This document shows positions 20,874-31,173 of a stretch of 35,000 nt of DNA, piece after piece; position 1 is the stretch's first letter, and each line of letters begins with the position of its first letter. Source of the stretch: Chara braunii (lineage: Eukaryota; Streptophyta; Charophyceae; Charales; Characeae); NCBI GenBank assembly GCA_003427395.1, contig BFEA01000981.1, forward strand, positions 316,608-351,607. The letters are read 5' to 3'. A model generated the notes under the pieces. It was not told where the DNA came from, did no database searches, and saw only the letters and a list, made by a program, of their open reading frames with translations. The position numbers and the translations under genes are program-made.

Positions 20874-22596
20874 TAAGGAGGAAGGAGAAGATATGCGAAC
20901 TCATGTGAACTGTTGGTTCATGTTTGTCGAAAGTAAGGAGATGAGGAGAGGAAATTCAATGTGGCATCCGCCACCTGAATTTATGAGAGAGCTTTCGTTG
21001 GTACTCACACCATTGGAGGAAGAAGACTCTTGGAAAGAGAGAAATACGGAGTGGATGATGGAGTTGGCTCTGGCAGAAAACTATAGGATAATGGATGAGT
21101 CGCTAACGATCGAAGCGGGAGTCCAACAGGCAGACGAGCAGGTAGCCATGATGGGAAGAATGTACTACCTGACAAATTCGTTGTTACAAGTCCAAGCGAA
21201 TGATGAAAGAGGAATAGTGAAGGCTGATGAAATAGTTATTGAGGATGATTACGAGTTTGATGAAGAGAAGAAAGGAGGGTTCGAACAAGAAGAGATTTCA
21301 GAGGAATTCAGGGGGAAGGAGTATGATGGGTTCTATTTAGAAATGGGGTTGCTCCTCTCAGGAGATAAAAGAGAGAGAGAAGTGACTGAAAAGACTCTCA
21401 GGATGAGAGACCACTATGTGGTAAGAGGTGGTCACTTGTTTATCAGAGACAAGAGGGGGCCGCCGCGACGTGTCGTATGTGGGAGGAATCGTCAGATTGA
21501 TGTAGTAGGTGCATTGCACGATGGGATAGTCGGAAGACATCGGAGTTTCGCAGCTACTTATAAGAAGGCGGTGGAGCTCTACTACTGGGAAGGAATGTTT
21601 GAGATGACGCGAAAATACTGTGAGTCGTGTGTACCCTGTCAAATTCGATCGCCTATCAGGTACAGGGAACCTCTGCATCCTAGATATATCAAGGAAGTAG
21701 GGGCGGTTGTTTACCTGGATCTACTAGCTATGCCACTAGGTCTTGGAGGATATAAATATATATTCGACGCAAGGGACAACCTTACAGGATTCATTGATNG
21801 CAGAGCGATCAGGAACAAGACCGGGGCAACGCTGGCGGATTGTATTAAAGAATATTATCTAAGATATCCTTTCGTATTGGAGTTTACAATGGACAGGGGG
21901 TATGAGTTCACGTGTGGGGAAGTGAAGGAGCTGCTCAAGGAATTGGGGGTCACAGGTAATTATACGACTCGGGCACATCCACAAGCGAATGCACCGGTTG
22001 AGAGAGGCCATAGCAAAATTACTAACTTACTGGCCAAATGGACCAGTGGGAAGCCGAATCTCTGGCCAAAGTTCTTAAGAATAGTGTTCTTTGTGGAAAA
22101 CATTACTGTAAAAAGGTCGACCGGGTATGCACCTGCGACACTCTGGTATGGGCATCATGCCACATTTCCTATTGAAAGTTTTTTGAAAACTTGGCGCAGG
22201 CGGGACCTGGAGAACAACTTGACTTTGGAGGAACTGCTAGATCTAAGGACAAGGCAGATCTGCGCCACTGAAGAAAGGGTGCAGGAAGCCGCAATGAACG
22301 TTGCAGACAGCAGGGGAAAGGATAAGGAAAGGTGGGACAAACTACCTAGAGTGAGACTCGAACCTCTGCAAGTTGGCGAGAGAGTACTACTCTACGATTC
22401 CTCTCTGAAAATGCAGTGGTGACGAAAATTGAACAAACGGTGGCTAGGACCATTCAAGGTCAGGAAGCAGGGACTTCATGGGGCATATGAGCTAGAAGAA
22501 ATGGATGAGACTCCAAGGAAGGACTGGGTCCCAGGATCTAGACTGAAGAAGTTCCGACAGAAAAGAGGTAAGCTCAGCTATGATACGAAAGCTTGA
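20874..22596 (+). pseudogene. pol: Integrase (HHCC, D-D-35-E core, GPF module), one stop
   Basis: An open frame runs from about 20845 to a TGA at 22420, then continues in the same frame to 22596. It begins with an acidic, poorly conserved spacer of about 180 residues. The zinc-binding domain is HDGIVGRH (about residue 225, counting from 20845) with YCESCVPCQ. In the catalytic core the first Asp is in VVYLDLLAMP (residue 292), the second in FTMDRGYEF (350) and the Glu in ANAPVERGH (386), which gives exactly 35 residues between the last two. An N at 21799 makes residue 319 unknown. After the TGA comes KRWLGPFKVRK, the GPY/F module, and RLKKFRQKRGK at the end. No chromodomain follows. The core residues are intact, but the C-terminus needs readthrough. 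Confidence 0.93.
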
Positions 22597-22890
22597 ATAG
22601 ATTGGGAAGGTATTTTAGGCATGCATATGTGTATCAGTTTCTATGTAGGTATGTACCCACTTGCCCAAGAATATGCTCATACATATATGGATACATACAT
22701 GCATATATATATATATGTATATATGTGTGTATGTGTACATACATGTATGCAAAGGGGTATAAGTGTGGATATGTGTGTGTATATGCGCTCATGTATGTAT
22801 ATATATATAATATATATATATATATATGATATATATGTGTATGTGTATATGTGCGTGTATGTAAGTACCTGATAAAGGGGGCATCGTCAA
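22597..22890. repeat. TA/TATG-rich spacer after pol
   Basis: Imperfect TATATG, TACATG and (TA)n microsatellite DNA, densest at 22690-22860. It separates pol from the second gag-like gene. Short Tyr/Met/Ile-rich frames here are artefacts. Confidence 0.9.
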
Positions 22891-22926
22891 CTTGTGGTTG
22901 ACAAGGAATGTTGCCTTGGTGATAAT

Positions 22927-22967
22927 CTGACCCTCGTACCTGTCATTTACTCCTTCTCTGTGTGCAG
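22927..22967 (+). other. 3' splice-site candidate before second gag-like gene
   Basis: CTGAC (22927-22931) fits a branch-point consensus, a pyrimidine-rich stretch (TTTACTCCTTCTCTGTGTG) follows, and CAG ends at 22967, about 36 bases from the branch A. The reading frame of the second gag-like gene is open directly after it. A spliced subgenomic RNA would let a gene downstream of pol be translated. The donor is not identified. Confidence 0.45.
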
Positions 22968-24727
22968 GCGTGACCCCTGGAAAGAAGAGGCCATGGCGTA
23001 AAGAGGAGCAGTGGCAAGGCCCTCTGGACTTGCCTTGAGAAAGGGAGGGCAGAGGAGGGATCAGAGAATCTCAAGGAACCTGGAGCAGTTGCCCATTTAC
23101 AGGGCTGGAGACAGCCTGCGAATTTTTTTGTGAGACCTTGAAGAGTACACATTCAGGAGAGAATGGGGAGACAGGGAGAAGATTGCGAATGTGAGTGGAG
23201 CACGAATGTAGAAGAGGAGGATTAAAGGAGTGGTGGCAAGATGCAAAATGTGGAAAGTATGCAAGGAGAGGTTCTCGAAGGACATGGGGGTCTTCCCAAG
23301 TGACGATGTGGAGGATGACTTAAGGTTTGATGGAACCAATCTGGAGGACTTTATCGAGAGCTTGCAGTTGGCCGTAGAGAGAGGCGAGTGGAACAAGGAG
23401 GAAAGGAAGAAACATCTGACCGCAAGGTCAGAATAGAGTGAAAAGGAGGAAGTTAAAGGAATTGTGGAAGGGAGCCGAACTTGGAAAAGAATAACGGCAG
23501 AGTTATGGATGACCTACACTCAGGCCAGGCAGGACCAGACAAGAAAGGAAAGGCTGCAAAAGAAAGGGCTATGGATTGGAAGAAAGATGGTTGAGTCACA
23601 AGGGAAAGAGGCAGAGAATGAAGAAGGGGATAATGTGCCTCTGAAGAGATTGAAGGACAAGACGAGGGTCTGCCCCAAAAGCAGCAGCAAGGGATCTGAG
23701 CAGGATGAGGGAGATGAACAGAAAGAGGAGGAAGCAGCAGAAGGGAGGAAAAGAAGCATGGGGGCAAGTATGGTACCAGGAAAGAAGAAACTTGGAAAGA
23801 GGAGGGCACTTGAAAGGGGGGAAGAAGTGAAGGACGCTGGAGAGGGAAAGAAGGTCCAGGGAGGAGGCAAGGCTCCCAAAGTCAAGAGAACTGAGGAAGA
23901 GGGACCAATTGTAGACAGAGAAATAGAAGAGGCAAGTGGGATAAGAAGGAAGGAAGATGAGAGGGATGCCCAAGTGGAAAAGTTGATAAGAGATATGGAA
24001 GAGATGAGGGAGGAAATGAAGGGGTTGAAGAAAGGGAAGGAGGAATTACTGAAAGAAGTGAGCCAATTGAGGGCCGCTCTGACTATGAGCGACAGAAAAT
24101 TGAAAAATGAAGCGGCCACGATAGGAAGGATGAAAATAAGGATGGATGGTCTGGGCTTTGAGGTCAGTGTGCTAGGACTGGACCTAGACAATGAAATCTC
24201 AGAAAGGAAGAAGTTGGGACAAGAGTGGGAGAAAAGATGGGGTGAGATATTGGTAGGAATGGAAGGACTCAGACTTAAGCCATCGGGAAAAAGAAAAGGA
24301 AGCCACGAAGATGGTAGAAAGAAAGAAAGGTGTAAAGAAAGGGGTACAGACTGAGGAGAAGAGAGATGAGCCTCATGCACCAGAAAAGGAGGTGAGTGAG
24401 AAGGTGGCTATGCCTCTGCAAGGGCAGGGCAAAAGGCAGAGGGAATCTGAGTTGGGCTCGGGAGTTGAGGATCAGGCTGAGACTTCAATCCGGCCAGACA
24501 TAAAGAGAATCAAGCCTAGCATGGCAGGACAGAGGTGCTTCTTCTGTACTCAGGAAGAGCATCTCAGGGATGAATGCTCCATTCTGGCAATTTATATCAA
24601 GGAAGGAAAAACCAAATATGATAGTCAAAAGAGATTGGTGGCCTGCACAGGGCAGACCATTCCCAGGATACCTAAGGGAGGCAGGGTAGCGCTTCACAGG
24701 ATACTGGGATTGTCAATTGATTTCTAG
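22966..24727 (+). pseudogene. Second gag-like gene downstream of integrase
   Basis: One long frame with stops at 22999 (TAA), 23131 (TGA), 23209 (TAG) and 23434 (TAG) runs to about 24330, then shifts frame and ends at 24727. The N-terminal part reads NLEQLPIYRAGDSLRIFL, EEYTFRREWGDREKIANV and DDLRFDGTNLEDFIESLQLA, the last of which is like the start of retrotransposon Gag domains. A Lys/Glu-rich region follows, then a coiled coil (about 23970-24120: VEKLIRDMEEMREEMKGLKK, KEELLKEVSQLRAAL). The C-terminus has a CCHC knuckle CFFCTQEEHLRDEC at 24536-24577, then AIYIKEGKTKYD and QTIPRIPKGG. It shows no close identity to the first gag, so it is a separate, possibly captured gene. A structural or Env-substitute role is speculation. 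Confidence 0.75.
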
Positions 24728-26047
24728 ATGGAGACAGGTAGGGTTTCTGAAAAAATCATGATTTGTATTGGCTAGTAAAATAGTTATGAGAGGGAAAAGG
24801 GGTAATTTCAAAGCAAGGGATGTGTGTTTTCTTCTTCAATTTAAATAGAGGAAAAGTATGAAACACGCCGTGTTCTTTTTTGCAGTCAGATGAAGAAACT
24901 TAGCATATGAAGTAGTCTAGGAAATGACATGAGAGGTATTTGAGGGATAGTAGAGGGGAGTGGTGATCTGACTTTGTAACATACTTGTATTTATATATAT
25001 CATTCAGGGGGATGAGCTGGTGAACACGACGCACTTGTCACATTGTGTGTGGGCCTTTGTCTTTGGATGAGTCTCTTGTAACCTAAGATTTCCTTCGTCT
25101 ATCACTACTAGACTCTGTTGAGATTTAAAGAGATGATAGAGAAATGGGCGGATCTGTATTTCATGTGAAAGTTTGATGAGCTTGTGAAGCTTCAAAAGTT
25201 GGATTGATTGTACATTTCTTGTTTGAGACCATGCTACGACATGGATAGACTTTTTTGAGTCTTATCAATTATGTTGCAGAAGTTCTTTGACAATCTCTAT
25301 GAAAGTAATGTTTTTTTTGTAGATTCTGACAAACAAAGAGTCAATAAAAATTTATTTTAAAAATAATGGTTATATATATATATAAATAATGGTTATATAT
25401 ATACAAAATGACCCCGAGGTGCGTGCCTCACCGAGCTATGATCAAAGACTTGGAGGGCACAACCCTTAGTGGCGGCCTGACGAATGCTCAATTTTATTAA
25501 AAATTCTCATTTATTTGGTTTATTTAAAAAGCATCGTTCATCCACCTCAAGGGTTAACCTGAGGGCATAAATTACCAAGCCTATGGAGGAAAATTAGCAT
25601 CGTTGGGACGTAACTCCCAGCATGGGTTGCTAACCTAGCATAACCAGGCAGCGGACCCTTCGACTATAGCCTCGAAGAGAAACTAGAGGGGAGGCCTCCC
25701 TAATGAAAGAATCTATTCAGGTGGATGTCGAAGGGGTCGAGATTAGTAAATTTTAACGATAGGATAAATATCCCATCGTTGCGCAACCAACGAGGGTAAC
25801 CACTGATAAGCAACAACGAGGTGGGCCGCAGCTCCGGTCTGATCAGCAGTACTGTGGTGGGTCGAGATGAAGACCATTGTCCTCTTGTATTAGGCTTCGG
25901 GCAGGACGACAGACAACTTTGGATTGTGATATCAAGAGTTCAACACCCAAGGTCTCGGTTAGGACCCGCGTTTGACGGGTTGAGTTCGTACGCGAACACC
26001 AGCCCTGAAAACAACCAACGAATACCTGGACCAGAGACTAAGGGTGT
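24728..26047. other. 3' non-coding region
   Basis: No gene is supported. It contains an AT-rich zone with a duplicated GGTTATATATAT segment (25368-25401) and CAATAAAAATTTATTTT near 25342, which could hold a polyadenylation signal. The remainder (25400-26040) looks like unique non-coding DNA. Nothing in it repeats elsewhere in the window. Confidence 0.6.
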
Positions 26048-26061
26048 GGGGGAAGGAAAGG
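26048..26061 (+). other. Polypurine tract candidate
   Basis: GGGGGAAGGAAAGG, 14 purines in a row, is directly followed by TG at 26062 and then TGTCA at 26067. It is where second-strand synthesis should start, just inside the 3' LTR. TGTCA is the inverse complement of TGACA at the end of the candidate 5' LTR (13481-13485). Confidence 0.6.
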
Positions 26062-26315
26062 TGCGTTGTCATACTTAACTATTTTATGTACTGTAGTACA
26101 GATAAAGTATCCCCACATTCAGTCATTATATTTTATGTGGGAGACCCGGATTAAAATCTCGGCAGTAATAATAAAAAGTAAGGTAACGGCGTCAATCCTG
26201 AAACCATATTTCATTCCAGGATTCGGATTTGACGAATTGCTTGTCAGGAAAACACCTTTATTTGCATATAGTTCTCCGAGCGACGGGGACGTCGCTTAAT
26301 AAGGTCTGGGATATT

Positions 26316-29300
26316 GTCGGACAAAATACCCTTACAAGGGTATTTTGCCATGTCTTTGCATTCGGCACGGTGGCGGCATCAATTACCATGACATAGCCGG
26401 TCTGGAACGAGAAGGGGGTGCACGCTTGGCGTGACACTGGAAGCAAAATCCTCGACCACTGAGGCCGGGGCAAAAACAAGCGGTGAAAAAATTTCGTTAA
26501 CTGTGTGCGCGCGTTACTATAACGTGCGCCGTGATGATTAGGTTCAGTAGTGATACCCCTCGACAGAAGAGGTCGAAGGGTCAGTTGGGTTAATATTGTG
26601 TCTGGTAGATCTACGACATGCACTGAAACTTGGTCTGGTACCTATCTGTCTAATGGTACCAGGGGTTTAAAAATTTTCAACTTCCTGCCTCTGAGTCGAG
26701 TACCCGCCATATTACCTCTACTTGGTGTAGTACCAGCCTGCCCGCCACTTGGGTGATTTCCCCGCTGCGACCCTTAATGTCGCGGCCACGGCTAAGTACC
26801 AGCCCTTCGGGACTTCCGATGAACGTACGTGCCTTACGGGTCACGCCCGTGCTCAAGGCAATAGGCATTCAGATAGGCACGTAGATTAGCAAGCGTGCAC
26901 GTTAGCGCGGGCTAGAATGGGCTAAGACCATTGGTTGGACTGAGCCGCGTTACTTTATGTATACTAGAACTACTCCCCTTCTAGAATTACTCCCCTTCTA
27001 CCCGAAGTAGGAGCTAGCTCTGTAGGTTTCAGTACATGATTGATATGCAGGGGATCTGGGGATCAAGGCCCGCCGCCCTCCCAGCTAGCCCCCTTTTTGA
27101 TAGGGAGCTTTACTCTCGTTTTGCCTGGGGTTTAAACGGCTCGGACTCGAACCCGCGACCTCTTTACCAGAGTTAGAAAAGGTAGTTGTTTCGTTGAAAA
27201 CGAGATACTACGTTTAGTAGTTAGATTCATTCGTTTTTTTATTTTACTTTTTTTATTATTATTATCTAGGAAGTAGATTCGTTTCCTTTGTTTTTATTAC
27301 TTTTTATTTTCGCTTTCCCCGCAACTGCTAAATTTCAGATTCGTTTAGTGAACCTACATCCAAAATCCAGGCTGGTTCGGCAGAAGGAAGGGTAGAGGCC
27401 CGACCATCTACCGTAAAGCCGTTCGCCTATAGCACGGGGGTCCCTCGCCAAGGAGAGAACAAGCCACCGCGAGATCACGCAGAAGCGAGATCGGGAGCGG
27501 CCGCTTGCTGGGGAGAGCGCAGAGAGGTGAAGGGTAGTGCGCGCGAAAAACTAGGAAGGACTACTCGTAAGGAGAAAGAAAAGGACCGCGGGAGAAGGAG
27601 GAGAAACGCGCGAGAGGAGAAGAAGAAGAAGCAGTAGAAGGAGGAGGAGAGAGGGAAGGAGGAAGAACAACGAACCTGGCTTTGCAAACGGCGATGACGA
27701 GGCGAGGCTGAACTCGTCAACTGCCTGGCATAACGAGGAACACGCGAGTGCCCTACGAGGGTCAAGGGAGACGTGCGCAATTGTCGACGCGACCATTCGA
27801 AGGGGAACACGGAAAGAGCAGGAGGAAAACCACGCGGAGGTAGGGGAAGACCGCGCAGAGGAAGAAGAAAGCGCGAAGGATGAAGAAAGCGCAGAGGAGG
27901 AAGAAGAAGAAGAAGAAGGGAGAAGGAGAAGGAAGAAGAAGAAGAAGAAGGATAGGAGAAGAAAAGAGAGAAGCAGGGAAAAATACTTACCTGAGCAACG
28001 GCAACGACAGCAATGACGGCAACGACAGGAACGAAGACGGTGACGACGACGAGGAGCGGGAGGAAAGAACGGGTAAGTCCCGTCCCACACAACCAATCCA
28101 GATACTCCCATCGAATAGAATAAAAGTAATAATAATAATATAAATAATATAAATCAATAAATAAATAAATAAAATAAAACCAATGAATCTGTCACTAAAT
28201 GCGGAAAGATTCACTTCGCTCTGGTGTATATAAAAGAAGGGGGAGAGAGAGTTCTTCTTCTTCCTACTCTCAGTCCTACTTCTTCTTCTCACCCTCTCAT
28301 CACCTGTTTTCTCAGTATCAGTAGACTACGACAGAGAACAAGAAAGTTATGACTGGAGACTTGACGACGTTGATCCAGACTCGACAATAGGATTCAAACA
28401 TTTTGACGAGGGACTGTTTGGGCCTGTGTCGAAGACTTGGTAATGACGACATTCCGATCTTCCCTTTTTCTTCGTCTAACCTCCCGCTTCTTCGTCTTAG
28501 TATGGTTGGGGCTGGCGCAGTTTCTCTATGTAAAGCGCCAGACCCCTTTGCACTATGGAATGATGATGATGATGTATGATCGGGGCCGCATTGCAATATT
28601 GATTGTTCGGATCATCGTACCTAAGTCTTCCACTATGCTATCTCGTACTTTGTACGGGAGATCGGTCTTCTATCCGGTCTACATCGATACAATAGGCAAC
28701 AGGGGGCGTGTGTGTGTGTGTGAGAGAAGGAGAGAGCGAGAGAGAGGAAGAGATGAAGATCAAAGAAAGGAGAGAAGGAGAGAGAGGGAAAGAGCCTATA
28801 AGTCCCCTACCCGCTTCTCGCCGCATGCTACTTAGAACTGTAGAATGAGCTAATAAAAAAGTGGTAGTATATATATTTCCATGTTGCAGCGGAAGATTCA
28901 TTCCGTTTTTGCTCATCCTAACAATGGAGTATGTGTGTGTGCATACATGGGTGCATGGGCATGCGTGCATGTATGAGAGAGTGTGTGTGTAAGTGTACGA
29001 GAGAGAGAGATTCTGGTTAAATTTATGACCGTCACCGTCGCCGTCGTAAAAAGTCCGATACGACTGTATCTGACTGCAGAGGTAACTAGAATACATTTAT
29101 GATGACTTACTTATATTATTATTGTTATTATTATGTTACTATTTCCACTATTATTTATTATTGTTTATTATATATATATATATATTTTATTCATTATGGA
29201 TAGATTGTTGCAATTACCGATCTTGAACGAGAAATGCCTAGTAAGCACGAGTCATCACCTCGCGTTGATTACGCCGGTGCCCTTTGTACACGCCACCCGT

Positions 29301-29495
29301 CGCTCCTACCGATTAAATGGTCCGTTGAAGCATCGGGATCGCAGTGATCCCGACGGTTTGCCGCTGAAGAGGGGGGGGTTGTTCCAAGCTGTCCATTATG
29401 TGACTCCGACATGTGCTACTTCATTTCTTCTTAGCCTTTTGCCTCTGTGGAAATGTTCCGAGATGCACGCCGTCATTATGGCTTTCATGTCCATG

Positions 29496-29539
<44 letters not shown>

Positions 29540-30452
29540 AAAATCAAAAGAATCTACAGCTAGGATACGGATACATACATTGTCGCACTATATATGTGTA
29601 TACGTATACGTGTGTGCGTGTGCAAGGGAGGAGGCCGTAGACACTTACCTGTAGCGCCATCGCTCCGTCTTTGTCTTCGAGGTACCTGCAGCAAGACGCC
29701 ACGTTCAGAGGTTAGGGCCTGATACACGAGAGGGAGAGAGATGAGAGAGAGAGAGAGAGAAAGTTCTTTTTCTTTCTCTTCTAAATCCCCCATCTCTCCT
29801 CACCCTCTCGCTACCTAACTTTTGAGTACCCGCAGACTACGAGGAGGGGGAGATCGATGGCTTTGGAGCTTGATGACATTGGATTCAGGCTTGGTATTGG
29901 GATTCAGACATGTGACGAGGGGTTATTTGGGACCATGCCAAAGATTTGGTGTTGACAACATTCTTCTTGTATGGTCCCTCCTTTCGTCTGATCCCACCCC
30001 CTTCGTCTGTGTATGGCAAGGGGTTGGCGCATCCTTCCTGTGTATAGCGTCAGGCCCCTCACACCATCGGACGATGATGATGCATATTGGGCCTGCATTG
30101 CAACATTGATAGTTCGGATCATTGGTACCCAAGTCTTCCGCTACACTATCTCGCACTTGTAAGAGAGGTCGGTTCTTGATCTGGTCTGCACAATACAATG
30201 GGTTACGGGGTGTGGGCGTGTGTGTGAGGGAGAGTATGAAGGAGAGAGAGAAATATCGAAAAGGGGAGAGAGATAAGGAGAATGGGAAAGGAGAGAGAGA
30301 GGGAAAGAGAGAGAAAAACTTACCTATTGCTCGATTATCGGTCGCTCTAGCGCGTCAATATTTGACGTTGTGCCTCTCCTATAGTGGCTGTATCGGATAA
30401 ATTCACAAACGTTATTATTTTATTATTATTATTACAGTCACTATTATTATCG

Positions 30453-30492
<40 letters not shown>

Positions 30493-30627
30493 AGTTGGTG
30501 TCATTATTAATACTTTAGATAGAACAAAATGGTAGTGTGTTTTTCCACGTTTCAGCGGAAGATTCATTCCATTTTTGCTCGTCCTATCGATGGGATGTGT
30601 GTGCGCGAGACGTTCGTGATTCGACCA

Positions 30628-30662
<35 letters not shown>

Positions 30663-31015
30663 CTCCCTCTTTCTAAATCTACCATCTCTTCTTCACCCTC
30701 TCTCCATCGGATTTCTCAGTGCCTGAGAGAGAGGGAGAGGGAGTTATGATCATGGGCAACGTACCAGGCGATAGGAAGTCCCCGAGACCGCAACTGACCA
30801 CGCGCGAACTCCACAAAAAAAAAGGTTGAGTGATGGCGGTCAAGTCTTTCGTTACAAACGCCGAAATGATCTATACCGCGTGCATGTGTGTGTGTGTGTG
30901 TGCGTGTACGTGTGTGGGTATGTGTATAAGAGAAGGAGCGGAGGATTCTCGCCTGGACTGCCGATTTCTTATCAACTCCAAACATGTATCTGATTAAAAC
31001 GATAAGTCATATTTA

Positions 31016-31087
<72 letters not shown>

Positions 31088-31116
31088 TCTTTTCGTTTTG
31101 TTCTTCTTGGTGATAC

Positions 31117-31173
<57 letters not shown>

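Larger units (their letters stand above)
13486..26061 (+). mobile_element. Internal region of a giant, decayed Ty3/Gypsy LTR retrotransposon
   Basis: The order on the + strand is: primer site (13488), RG-rich ORF (13684), tandem unknown ORFs (about 14401-15871), gag with CCHC (16027-17549), gag-pro linker, protease (18411), RT (19254), RNase H (about 20480), integrase (about 21400-22596), a second gag-like gene (22966-24727), non-coding DNA, and a purine tract (26048-26061). Protease-RT-RNaseH-integrase is the Ty3/Gypsy order. A Copia element would have integrase before RT. The polyprotein ends shortly after the integrase GPF module, with no chromodomain visible. The internal region is about 12.6 kb, far above the common 5-6 kb, because of extra ORFs on both sides of gag-pol. 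All coding parts carry stops or frameshifts. Confidence 0.85.

Noticed and set aside
22593-22872. Short Met/Tyr/Ile-rich frames after integrase as a chromodomain or extra pol tail
   Set aside because: They are in TA/TATG microsatellite DNA and have no chromodomain pattern.
23453-24380. Long minus-strand Ser/Leu/Phe-rich frames opposite the second gag-like gene
   Set aside because: Mirror translation of a Lys/Glu-rich + strand gene; low-complexity composition.
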